Source of the DNA: UBA4575 sp002386945
Lineage (GTDB): Bacteria; Pseudomonadota; Gammaproteobacteria; UBA4575
NCBI GenBank assembly: GCA_943789445.1
Contig: CALSUC010000001.1
Location: 496,001-560,000 of the forward strand
Direction of reading: 5' to 3'
Length of the DNA stretch: 64,000 nucleotides
In this document: positions 44,543 through 52,005 of the stretch, piece after piece
Position numbering within the stretch: the stretch's first letter is position 1
Layout of the letters: each line of letters begins with the position of its first letter
Program-made: the position numbers and the translations under genes
Notes under the pieces: model-generated
What the model was told of the DNA's origin: nothing
What the model saw: only the letters and a program-made list of their open reading frames with translations
The model's database searches: none

Positions 44543-45760
44543 GTGGCAAGTACATCAGATCAAAACCAGCGCGTGCTATCAGGCATGCGACCCACTGGGA
44601 AACTACACCTCGGCCATTACCATGGCGTCTTAAAAAACTGGATCGAGCTACAACACACGCATGAGTGTTACTTCTTTGTTGCCGATTGGCATGCGTTGAC
44701 CACTGAATACGATCGCAGTGAGGGAATTGCGCCGCATGTCACCGATATGGTGATTGATTGGCTAGCCGCAGGGATTAGTCCTGGCACTGCTACTTTGTTC
44801 ATTCAGTCACGTGTGCCTGAACATGCCGAGCTGCACCTTCTACTCTCTATGAGTACACCACTGGGTTGGTTAGAGCGTGTTCCAAGCTACAAAGATCAGC
44901 AAGAAAAATTAAAAGAAAGGGATCTCGCAACCTATGGATTCCTAGGTTATCCCTTACTACAGGCGGCTGATATTCTGGTCTATCGTGCGGCAAATGTACC
45001 TGTAGGTGAAGATCAAGTAGCGCATGTTGAGTTGACGCGTGAGGTGGCTAGACGCTTCAATCACCTCTACGGTAAAGAAGCAGGCTTTGAAGAAAAAGCA
45101 GAAAACGCAATTTCCTTGATGGGTAAGAAAAGCGCGAAGATGTATAAAAAACTGCGCAAGGAATATCTTGAGCAAGGTGATGAAGAGTCACTCAGCGTGG
45201 CGCAAGCCTTGTTGGATTCACAGCAGAACATTTCGATCGGTGACCGTGAGCGTTTATACGGTTATCTAGAAGGCGGTGGCAAGATTATCCTGCCAGAACC
45301 TAAAGCCTTATTGACGAAGGCATCAAAAATGCCTGGTCTGGATGGACAGAAGATGTCTAAGTCGTATGGCAACACGATTGCGTTGCGTGATGATCCTAAA
45401 GACATTGAAACAAAACTTAGAACGATGCCAACAGATCCGGCGCGTGTTCGACGAACCGATCCAGGCACACCAGAAAAGTGTCCAGTCTGGCAGTTGCATG
45501 AAATCTATTCTCCCAGTGATGTAAAAGACTGGGTGCAAGCAGGTTGCGTTAGTGCGGGGATAGGCTGTGTTGAATGTAAGCAGCCAGTCATTGAGGCCGT
45601 ACAAAAAGAGCTACAACCGATTCAAGAGCGTGCCCGTGAATACGAGCGTGATATGAAGACGGTGCAAAGTATTATTCATGATGGTTGCGAGCAAGCGCGT
45701 GATATCGCTCGTGATACGATGGAAGATGTTCGTAAAGCGATGGGGCTAGTTTACCGGTAA
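44543..45760 (+). CDS. trpS: Tryptophanyl-tRNA synthetase
   Basis: Charges tRNA-Trp. 405 residues from GTG 44543. HLGH (residues 22-25) is the HIGH motif in GMRPTGKLHLGHYHGVL, and KMSKSYGNTI the second signature. An insert of about 60 residues, EEKAENAISLMGKKSAKMYK onward, precedes KMSKS; this makes the protein longer than the 334-residue E. coli enzyme and like the long Pseudomonas form. The C-terminus carries four cysteines (CPVW, GCVSAGIGCVEC). Followed 2 nt later by scpA. Confidence 0.95.
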   Translation: MASTSDQNQRVLSGMRPTGKLHLGHYHGVLKNWIELQHTHECYFFVADWHALTTEYDRSEGIAPHVTDMVIDWLAAGISPGTATLFIQSRVPEHAELHLLLSMSTPLGWLERVPSYKDQQEKLKERDLATYGFLGYPLLQAADILVYRAANVPVGEDQVAHVELTREVARRFNHLYGKEAGFEEKAENAISLMGKKSAKMYKKLRKEYLEQGDEESLSVAQALLDSQQNISIGDRERLYGYLEGGGKIILPEPKALLTKASKMPGLDGQKMSKSYGNTIALRDDPKDIETKLRTMPTDPARVRRTDPGTPEKCPVWQLHEIYSPSDVKDWVQAGCVSAGIGCVECKQPVIEAVQKELQPIQERAREYERDMKTVQSIIHDGCEQARDIARDTMEDVRKAMGLVYR

Positions 45761-45762
45761 GC

Positions 45763-46617
45763 ATGACAGAAGATGTAGCCAATCCAGGGGCTGAGGAGAC
45801 TCAAGCCGCACAAGATGAAATGCCATTCGCAATCGTGCATGGTGAGCGCGTCAGTGTGCCCCCACAAGATCTCTATATCCCACCTGATGCATTAGAGGTT
45901 TTCCTGGATGCCTTTGAAGGGCCATTGGATTTATTACTCTATCTTATCAAGCGACAGAATTTAGATATCCTGACGCTGCCCGTATTAAAAATTACTCAGC
46001 AGTACATGGACTATATTAGTCTGATGGAAGATATGCGCTTAGAGCTGGCTGCCGAATATTTAGTTATGGCGGCTATGTTGGCTGAAATTAAATCGCGCAT
46101 GTTGCTGCCACGCCCAGTGGAAGATACCGATGAAGAAGATCCACGTGCACAATTGATTCGACGTCTGCAAGAATATGAGCGCTATAAAAAAGCAGCTGAA
46201 GATGTTGATAACTTGCCTCGCTCAGAGCGAGATTTTGAAGAAATTAGTATCCATCAGGTGGAGATCGTCAGCGAAGAGAAGCTGCCAGTAGTTGATGTTA
46301 AAGATTTAGCCTTTGCGCTGCAGGAAGTTTTGCGCCGCGCAGATATGCAGATTGCACATACAGTTAAACGTGAAAACTTATCTATCCGTGAGCGTATGAC
46401 CGAGGTCTTGAGTCGCTTATCAGTAGACGAGTTTGTCGAGTTCGTTAGTTTGTTTTCAGTCGAAGAAGGACGAGCCGGTGTTATTGTTAGTTTTATTGCA
46501 ATCCTCGAGTTACTTAAGAATCAGGTTATTGAGATTGTGCAGTCTGACATCTATGCACCTATCTATGTAAAACCTGCAATTCGTCAGCCGGATGAAGGAG
46601 CTGAACATGGACAATGA
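45763..46617 (+). CDS. scpA: Segregation and condensation protein A
   Basis: Kleisin subunit of the Smc-ScpAB condensin complex. 284 residues; the N-terminal signature FEGPLDLLLYLIKRQNLDIL and EYLVMAAMLAEIKSRMLLP bind the Smc head and neck; the C-terminal winged helix starts at RERMTEVLSRLSVDEFVEF. It overlaps scpB by 11 bp. Confidence 0.96.
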   Translation: MTEDVANPGAEETQAAQDEMPFAIVHGERVSVPPQDLYIPPDALEVFLDAFEGPLDLLLYLIKRQNLDILTLPVLKITQQYMDYISLMEDMRLELAAEYLVMAAMLAEIKSRMLLPRPVEDTDEEDPRAQLIRRLQEYERYKKAAEDVDNLPRSERDFEEISIHQVEIVSEEKLPVVDVKDLAFALQEVLRRADMQIAHTVKRENLSIRERMTEVLSRLSVDEFVEFVSLFSVEEGRAGVIVSFIAILELLKNQVIEIVQSDIYAPIYVKPAIRQPDEGAEHGQ

Positions 46618-47236
46618 ACAACGTAAGAAGATTATTGAAGCAACACTGATGTCTGCTTCACAGGCCTTGAATGTTGACCAGCTATTGAAGCTGTTTGCAG
46701 ACGATGCAGATGAGGTGAGCCGCGATGACATCAAAGCCATAGTGCAATCGCTGCAAGAAGACTGTCAGGAGCGAGGCTATGAGCTTAAAAAGGTGGCCAG
46801 TGGCTTCCGCTATCAAACACGAGAAGAAGTGCAACCTTGGGTCGATAAGTTGCGCCCAGAACGCCCACCACGCTATTCGCGCGCCTTCATGGAAACATTG
46901 GCATTGGTTGTCTATAAGCAACCAATAACACGTGCCGAGATTGAAGATGTGCGTGGTGTTGCAGTGAGTACCAGTATCTTCAAGGTCTTGCTAGAACGAG
47001 AGTGGGTTAAGATCATTGGGCATAAAGAAGTGCCAGGCCGTCCTGCCATGTATGGCACGACGCGCAAGCTGTTAGATTACTTCAATCTATCATCATTGAA
47101 CGAACTGCCTGATCTCGCTGAAATCAAAGACATTGATGATATAGCACCTGAGCTTGCCTTGATCGTGAATGAAGAAATGCCTGAGCAACAAAAAATAGAA
47201 TCAATGGATCCCCCTCCTGGCGAGACACGCCACTAA
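46607..47236 (+). CDS. scpB: Segregation and condensation protein B
   Basis: Dimeric winged-helix partner of ScpA. 209 residues from ATG 46607, which has AAGGAG six bases upstream (the ATG at 46592 lacks one). Signatures: KIIEATLMSASQALNVDQLL, RYSRAFMETLALVVYKQPITRAEIEDVRGV, LVKIIGHKEVPGRPAMYGTT. Confidence 0.96.
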   Translation: MDNEQRKKIIEATLMSASQALNVDQLLKLFADDADEVSRDDIKAIVQSLQEDCQERGYELKKVASGFRYQTREEVQPWVDKLRPERPPRYSRAFMETLALVVYKQPITRAEIEDVRGVAVSTSIFKVLLEREWVKIIGHKEVPGRPAMYGTTRKLLDYFNLSSLNELPDLAEIKDIDDIAPELALIVNEEMPEQQKIESMDPPPGETRH

Positions 47237-47242
47237 ATCTGT

Positions 47243-47266
47243 GATTAACCAGAAGCTCGGTTAATC
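47243..47266. other. Hairpin between scpB and rluB
   Basis: GATTAACC, an 8-nt loop AGAAGCTC, GGTTAATC: perfect 8-bp stem just after the scpB stop. No T-run; possible partial terminator or RNA-stability element. Confidence 0.4.
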
Positions 47267-47306
47267 CAACTCTTAATTTAATCAGCAGTAACAAGCAGAA
47301 AAGACT

Positions 47307-48062
47307 ATGGCCGAGCGATTACACAAGGTGCTAGCCCGAATGGGGGTTGGTTCGCGACGAGAAATTGAAGGCTGGATCAAAGCCGGACGCGTTAAAATAG
47401 AAGGCAAGCCGGTGGAGCTTGGGCAAACGGATGAAGGGCTCTCTGAAGTTGAGATTGATGGCAGTGTTATCAAGCTCAATAGTAAGTTAGAAACACAAGT
47501 CCTGCTGTACCATAAGCCGCATGATGAAATCTGTTCGCGGAAAGACCCTGAAGGGCGTAAGACGGTCTTTGAAAGCCTACCTGAGCCCGATAGTGGCAGT
47601 TGGATCAGCGTTGGTCGGCTCGATTTAACCACCACGGGTATCTTACTATTCACCAATGATGGCGACCTGGCTAATGCCTTAATGCATCCTCGCGCGAGTG
47701 TGGATCGTGAATATTTAGTCCGTGTGCATGGTGGTTTGTATCCTGACATCTTGCAGAACCTTAGAGATGGTGTGCAATTAGAAGATGGTGTTGCACGCTT
47801 TACCGATGTGCAGCCACGCAGTAGTAAAGGCACTAATCAATGGGTGCAGGTGGTCTTACAAGAAGGCCGTAATCATGAAGTGAAACGCATGTTTGAATCA
47901 CAAGGCCTACAGGTGACACGCCTGATCCGCATCCGATTTGGACCTATCCTGTTAGAAGACGATTTTCGAAAAGGGCGTCATCGCCTACTGCTAGCAAAAG
48001 AAGTGCAACAGCTGAAATCCCTGATAGAACAGTCTAAGCGAGATATCTCTGGCAGCAAATAA
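47307..48062 (+). CDS. rluB: 23S rRNA pseudouridine 2605 synthase
   Basis: RsuA-family enzyme with an S4-like RNA-binding domain (ERLHKVLARMGVGSRREIEGWI) and the catalytic Asp motif VGRLDLTTTGILLFTNDGDL, then QVVLQEGRNHEVKRMFESQGL. 251 residues. In many Gammaproteobacteria it follows scpB, as here. Confidence 0.96.
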   Translation: MAERLHKVLARMGVGSRREIEGWIKAGRVKIEGKPVELGQTDEGLSEVEIDGSVIKLNSKLETQVLLYHKPHDEICSRKDPEGRKTVFESLPEPDSGSWISVGRLDLTTTGILLFTNDGDLANALMHPRASVDREYLVRVHGGLYPDILQNLRDGVQLEDGVARFTDVQPRSSKGTNQWVQVVLQEGRNHEVKRMFESQGLQVTRLIRIRFGPILLEDDFRKGRHRLLLAKEVQQLKSLIEQSKRDISGSK

Positions 48063-48141
48063 ATTCCAAACAGTCTTCTCAAAACTTGATCAACAGCTGG
48101 CGCTAGATGCCTGGTGGCCGGCTGATGATCCGTTTGAGATT

Positions 48142-48714
48142 ATGGTTGGGGCCGTATTAACCCAAAATACCGCTTGGACCAATGTTGAAAAGGCTATCCT
48201 CCAGCTGAAACAACATAATCTCTTAGATGCACAAGCGATTATGGACAGCGACATCGACCTGCTAGCGCAAGTCATCCGTCCCTCCGGTTACTACAATGTA
48301 AAGGCGAAAAGGCTACGGGCCCTCTGTGCTTGGTATCTTCAGCAGGGTGGGGCAGAGGTCTTAGCAACATGGTCGATGGCCGATCTACGTGCTGGTTTAT
48401 TAGCGGTGAATGGCGTGGGCCCTGAAACCGCAGACGATATTGTTTTATATGCCTTTTATCATCCAGTTTTTATCATAGACGCCTACACACGCCGTATTTT
48501 TTCTCGTCTAGGACTGATAGACGAGAAGGACTCATATGCTGACCTACAGGCCCAATTTGAAAATGCCATCCCAGCAGATGTGAAAACCTACGCGCATTAC
48601 CACGCCCTTATCATCGAATGTGGCAAGCAGCTGTGTAAGACCAAACCGCGTTGTGAGATCTGTTGCTTAAGAGATAACTGTAAGGCTGCTGCTACCTCTG
48701 GCGCTAAGCAGTAA
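48142..48714 (+). CDS. Endonuclease III-superfamily DNA glycosylase (monofunctional type), start unclear
   Basis: A base-excision glycosylase with HhH-GPD fold. The helix-hairpin-helix reads VNGVGPETADDIVL, with Glu where AP-lyase enzymes have the catalytic Lys, and the catalytic Asp lies in FIIDAYTRRI. This suggests a monofunctional glycosylase, perhaps for alkylated bases as in MagIII. Cysteines CGKQLCKTKPRCEICCLRDNC form a Fe-S-type cluster. The first ATG is 48142, but conserved residues extend upstream (ALDAWWPADDPFEIMVGAVL) and the frame is open from 48028 with no ATG, GTG or TTG. A CTG (48049), ATA or ATT start is possible; the frame overlaps the rluB 3' end. Confidence 0.85.
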   Translation: MVGAVLTQNTAWTNVEKAILQLKQHNLLDAQAIMDSDIDLLAQVIRPSGYYNVKAKRLRALCAWYLQQGGAEVLATWSMADLRAGLLAVNGVGPETADDIVLYAFYHPVFIIDAYTRRIFSRLGLIDEKDSYADLQAQFENAIPADVKTYAHYHALIIECGKQLCKTKPRCEICCLRDNCKAAATSGAKQ

Positions 48715-48890
48715 CAATGCAGCCATATTCCTGATTGAGAAAGGTATCTCCATCCATGAGAATGCCAAATTTATTTTTAATAATTATGGATAAGTTTTTT
48801 TAAAACTAGTAAATAAGTTTTATTTAACCTTGTAATTAATCCAGCAGGGTAAATAATTAAGTACAGTTATACTTATTTTGGATGCCTATT

Positions 48891-49175
48891 ATGAATTTGG
48901 ATAAAGCGACAAAAAGCATAGCGAAGAAAGTCAAAAGAGGGTTTCGGGGTTACCCTCAAATCACACTCTCTTATTTTGGCGAATCAGCGGACTGCGCAAC
49001 CGAAGTAGTGATTGGTTTCACCTTAGAAGAGGGTGCGGTAGTTCAAGAGCAAAGATTTTCCTGCAAAGGAGACGTCAGAAAAGACGAGACCATTCAAACC
49101 ACCTTGATAAAAGTTATCGAACGGGCCGAAGCAAAAACAGTTTTAGAAGTTGCAGGTGTTTCAATTATCAAATAA
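48891..49175 (+). CDS. Small conserved hypothetical protein (94-97 aa)
   Basis: A basic N-terminus MNLDKATKSIAKKVKRGFRG is followed by YPQITLSYFGESADCATEVV and VIERAEAKTVLEVAGVSII. I recall similar short proteins (motif KKVKRGFRGYP) in Proteobacteria, but no function. ATG 48882 and 48891 are both in frame. The upstream stretch 48715-48881 is very AT-rich, unlike its neighbours, and holds no gene I can see. Confidence 0.65.
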   Translation: MNLDKATKSIAKKVKRGFRGYPQITLSYFGESADCATEVVIGFTLEEGAVVQEQRFSCKGDVRKDETIQTTLIKVIERAEAKTVLEVAGVSIIK

Positions 49176-49263
49176 TCTTAGCGAACCAAAGATATAATAA
49201 TCATATATAGGGAGTTAAAAGTTAACTATTTCTTGGTTTTCTTCACCCGCTATATTTATTGCG

Positions 49264-49269
49264 TATAAT
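49264..49269 (+). promoter_or_regulatory. Perfect -10 box facing the CRISPR array
   Basis: GCGTATAATGG with TATAAT at 49264-49269; the -35 (TTCACC region at 49242-49247) is weak. It points toward a 27-codon frame (ATG 49331: MNPTQLVVPSSATITEFHLV...) that ends inside the first repeat. The remainder of 49176-49388 shows nothing else. Confidence 0.35.
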
Positions 49270-49388
49270 GGCCTTTCAGAGCTGTGTTCTGTATTAAAAG
49301 GGTGACCTATCATTCTTGGTGCAAATAAAAATGAATCCTACACAGTTGGTTGTGCCCAGCTCCGCAACCATTACTGAATTTCATCTTG

Positions 49389-49596
49389 TTTCTAAGCTGC
49401 CTGTGCGGCAGTGAACTGTTTGAATAAAAAGAGGTTCTTGGAAGTCATTTTCTAAGCTGCCTGTGCGGCAGTGAACTACACCGTTATGCTCAAGAGTGCT
49501 TTCTGTTATTTCTAAGCTGCCTGTGCGGCAGTGAACTGACGAGCTAAGAGGCGGTGAGTATACGTATTTTTCTAAGCTGCCTGTGCGGCAGTGAAC
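49389..49596 (-). CRISPR. Type I-F CRISPR array, 4 repeats and 3 spacers
   Basis: Four identical 28-bp repeats at 49389-49416, 49449-49476, 49509-49536 and 49569-49596, separated by three 32-bp spacers, a strict 60-bp period. On the minus strand each repeat begins GTTCACTGCCGCACAGGCAG and ends CTTAGAAA, the type I-F (Csy4/Cas6f) repeat with its stem CTGCC/GGCAG. No repeat is degenerate. The first repeat abuts a cas1 fragment directly, so no leader remains. No cas2-3, csy1-3 or cas6f lies in the window, so crRNA maturation would need genes elsewhere. Confidence 0.98.
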
Positions 49597-49794
49597 TTGG
49601 GTGATGGAGGTGCCTGTGCCGAGGAGGAGACAGGTGGTGTTGGCTATCGGGATGTTCCAGTATTGGTTTTCGTTTTTGGCTTCGGTGAGATAAAGCACGC
49701 GGCCATCTTTTTGCATGACGCGGCACTTTTCTAAGTAATAGATGTTAGCGCGTTTGGAGTGGAGTATGGCTTTGAGGTCGGTCAGTGCTTGCAT
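49597..49794 (-). pseudogene. cas1: Type I-F cas1, 5' fragment fused to the CRISPR array
   Basis: ATG 49794 opens MQALTDLKAILHSKRANIYY, LEKCRVMQKDGRVLYL, TEAKNENQYWNIPIANTT and CLLLGTGTSITQ: the N-terminus of type I-F Cas1 (about 325 residues when intact). Codon 66 (CAA) ends at 49597 and the next base, 49596, is base 1 of a CRISPR repeat. The catalytic Glu/His/Asp residues, all further on, are gone, so integrase activity is lost. The frame stays open through the array to a TGA near 49381, adding the repeated VHCRTGSLE, which should not be taken as a domain. The best explanation is one deletion from within cas1 to the leader-repeat border. Confidence 0.93.
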
Positions 49795-49796
49795 GG

Positions 49797-49853
49797 CCTA
49801 AGACGGTGATGGAAGTTTGGCGTATTTTTAGCTTCCATGCCGACTTAGGTAAA
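49797..49853. repeat. Imperfect inverted repeat directly before cas1
   Basis: CCTAAGACGGTGATGGAAG and CTTCCATGCCGACTTAGG face each other across about 20 bp, two bases upstream of the cas1 start. It could fold in the cas1 leader or be an operator. Role unknown. Confidence 0.45.
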
Positions 49854-49874
49854 ATCTTGCGCTTAGTAGGATCG

Positions 49875-49894
49875 CAAGTCAATTAGTTGACTTG
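49875..49894. promoter_or_regulatory. Perfect 8-bp inverted repeat upstream of cas1
   Basis: CAAGTCAA, TTAG, TTGACTTG. On the minus strand its right half contains TTGACT, usable as a -35 for cas1 with a weak -10 (CAAGAT) 17 bp on. The combination looks like an operator over a promoter, but no regulator gene is nearby. Confidence 0.4.
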
Positions 49895-49985
49895 ATTAAT
49901 TATATGCTTGTATCAAATAGGTTTGATGCTGCTTGTCACAGCCTTGTATAAAGTGCTGCGATAATCAGTGTGGGCTTTTATCTTG

Positions 49986-50720
49986 CTAAATGCGGAATAA
50001 CTGTCCGGTGACTGCCTTGCTTTCCTCACTCAGGAAATACAGGTAGGGGTTGGTGACTTCTTCTGCCGCTGGGAATTCGTTGGGGTTGAGGCCCGGGTAG
50101 TTGTGGGTGCGCAGGTGGGTGCGTACTTTGCCGGGGTGGATGCCGTTGACTCTGATCTGTTGGTCGCCGTCGAGTTCTTCGGCAAGGATGTTCATTAGGC
50201 TTATTTGTCCGGCTTTGCTTACGCCGTAAGCGCCCCAGTAGGCCTTGCTGGCTTCATCGATGCTGAAGATGATGCTTGGGTCTTGGCTCTTTTGTAATAG
50301 TGGTAGACAGGCGCGGGTGAGCAAGAAGGGGGCATGGAGGTGTAGTGTGATCAGTTTAGACCAGAGTGTGACATCGGTCTGCTGTAGTGGGGTTAGGCCA
50401 CCGACCCTTGCCGCGTTATGCACTAGGCCATCGATGCGACCGTATTCTTCGTGTACTGAGTTGGCGACGGTTTGGTAGTCGTCGGCGCCGGCACTTTCAA
50501 GGTCGATGTTGAGCATGGCGGGTTGGGCTTTGCCTAGCGCCTCTATTTCATCGTAAGTTTGTTCTAGGCGCTTGAGGTCTTTTGCGATCAATAAGACAGT
50601 CGCACCTAGCTTGGCGGCGTCGAGGGCGAGGGCCTTGCCTATGCCACGGGTGGCACCGGTGATCATGATGATGCGGTCTTGTAGGCAATCTGCTGCTGGC
50701 TGGTAGTTCGCGATATCCAT
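49986..50720 (-). CDS. yciK: Short-chain dehydrogenase, YciK-like
   Basis: 244 residues of the SDR fold: cofactor loop MITGATRGIGKALA, NAARVGG, catalytic SIDEASKAYWGAYGVSKAGQ (Ser, Tyr, Lys) and IHPGKVRT. Substrate not known. Four-gene minus-strand run ubiG-mupP-rmuC-yciK; in P. aeruginosa the equivalent yciK also lies beside ubiG and mupP. Confidence 0.9.
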   Translation of the reverse strand: MDIANYQPAADCLQDRIIMITGATRGIGKALALDAAKLGATVLLIAKDLKRLEQTYDEIEALGKAQPAMLNIDLESAGADDYQTVANSVHEEYGRIDGLVHNAARVGGLTPLQQTDVTLWSKLITLHLHAPFLLTRACLPLLQKSQDPSIIFSIDEASKAYWGAYGVSKAGQISLMNILAEELDGDQQIRVNGIHPGKVRTHLRTHNYPGLNPNEFPAAEEVTNPYLYFLSEESKAVTGQLFRI

Positions 50721-50723
50721 GCT

Positions 50724-52004
50724 TTATTTGTCTTCTTCTAGTTTCGGTAGGTTGAGGTCGCGTGTGCGCTCATCGATGGTTGGGATGTTAGCAATTTCTT
50801 CTTTTGCTTGTACCCCGAGCTCGGTAAATTTACGTGCGCCTGGTAGTACGTTTCTTTCTAATGAGCCTACGGCCTTGTTGTAGTGCCCAACGCTGGTGTC
50901 CAAGCTCTTGCCTATTTTCTGTAGGTGTTCGCCAAAGGTGTGCAGGCGCTTATAGAGGTTTTTGGCTAGGTCGCGTATTTCTTCTGCGTTTTTAGACATG
51001 GCGGCTTGCTGCCAGCCATAGGCTACCGAGCGCAGTAGGGCGACCAGTGTTGTCGGTGTCGCAAGGATTACGCGGTTGGCGAAGGCGTCCTCTAATAATT
51101 TGCTGTCATAGTCTAAGGCAGAGGTGAGGAATTGCTCGCCTGGGATAAACAGGATGACAAAGTCGGGGGATTGCTTGAACTGCGCCCAATAGGCCTTGCT
51201 GGCAAGTTCTTTCATACGCTCGCGAACCTTGCGTGCATGATGTTGTAAGTGTGCTTCTCGCTGTTTTGGGTCGCTACATTGGGAGGCGCTTAAGTAGGCA
51301 TCCAAGGGTGTTTTGGCGTCGACGATGAGGTCGCGTTGTTCTGGCATGCGCACGACCATGTCGGGGCGCATGTTGTTGCTGCCTTCAACTTCGGTGTGGG
51401 CCTGTTCTTCAAAGTCACAGTGATTCACCATGCCAGAAAGCTCGGCTAGACGACGCAGTGTCATCTCACCCCATTGGCCGCGCACTTCAGGGCGACGCAG
51501 TGCTTGCACCAGTTGTTCAGTTTCTGAGCGCAGACCCTGCTGTGCCTCGTTAACCAACCTGAGCTGTGCGGATAAGGCGCCATAGGATTCTTTGCGCTCT
51601 TTTTCGATGCTTGAGATCTGATGTTCGGTTTTTTGTAAGGCCTCGTTGATTGGCTTCAACAGGGTCTCAATAGATTTTTCTTTTGCCGTCAGATTCGCTT
51701 CGGCTTGGTTTTGAAAGATGCCTAGTTTTTGCTGCGCCAATTGTAGGAAGGATTCACTGTTGGCTTCAAAGGCCTTTTTCGACAGGCTGTTAAAGCTCTC
51801 GAGGATCTGTTCACGACTCTCTTCTATAGAGGCGAGTTTTTGCTTAAGTTGGGCGCGCTCAAGTTGTAGCTCGGTGTCGAGCTTTTGTTTTTCAGCATTA
51901 AGGCTTTGTAGCTTGCCCTCATAACGGTTGCGCGTGTAGAGATGGGCCGCTAGGGCACCGAGTAGTAGGGCGAGTACGACACTTAATAATAGTAGGGCAT
52001 TCAA
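50724..52004 (-). CDS. rmuC: DNA recombination protein RmuC
   Basis: 426 residues: an N-terminal membrane helix (LLLLSVVLALLLGALAAHLY), a long coiled coil rich in Gln/Glu/Leu, and the RmuC domain (GQWGEMTLRRLAELSGM, DLIVDAKTPLDAYL, FILFIPGEQFLTSAL, ILATPTTLVALLRSVAYGW). Limits inversion between short inverted repeats in E. coli; nuclease-like fold. Lies 2 nt after mupP and is not in the same place in all relatives. Confidence 0.95.
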   Translation of the reverse strand: MNALLLLSVVLALLLGALAAHLYTRNRYEGKLQSLNAEKQKLDTELQLERAQLKQKLASIEESREQILESFNSLSKKAFEANSESFLQLAQQKLGIFQNQAEANLTAKEKSIETLLKPINEALQKTEHQISSIEKERKESYGALSAQLRLVNEAQQGLRSETEQLVQALRRPEVRGQWGEMTLRRLAELSGMVNHCDFEEQAHTEVEGSNNMRPDMVVRMPEQRDLIVDAKTPLDAYLSASQCSDPKQREAHLQHHARKVRERMKELASKAYWAQFKQSPDFVILFIPGEQFLTSALDYDSKLLEDAFANRVILATPTTLVALLRSVAYGWQQAAMSKNAEEIRDLAKNLYKRLHTFGEHLQKIGKSLDTSVGHYNKAVGSLERNVLPGARKFTELGVQAKEEIANIPTIDERTRDLNLPKLEEDK

Positions 52005-52005
52005 T

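Noticed and set aside
49381..49794. A 137-aa protein with a four-fold VHCRTGSLE repeat as a genuine gene product
   Set aside because: Only the first 66 residues are Cas1; the rest is the CRISPR array read in frame because its period is 60 nt.
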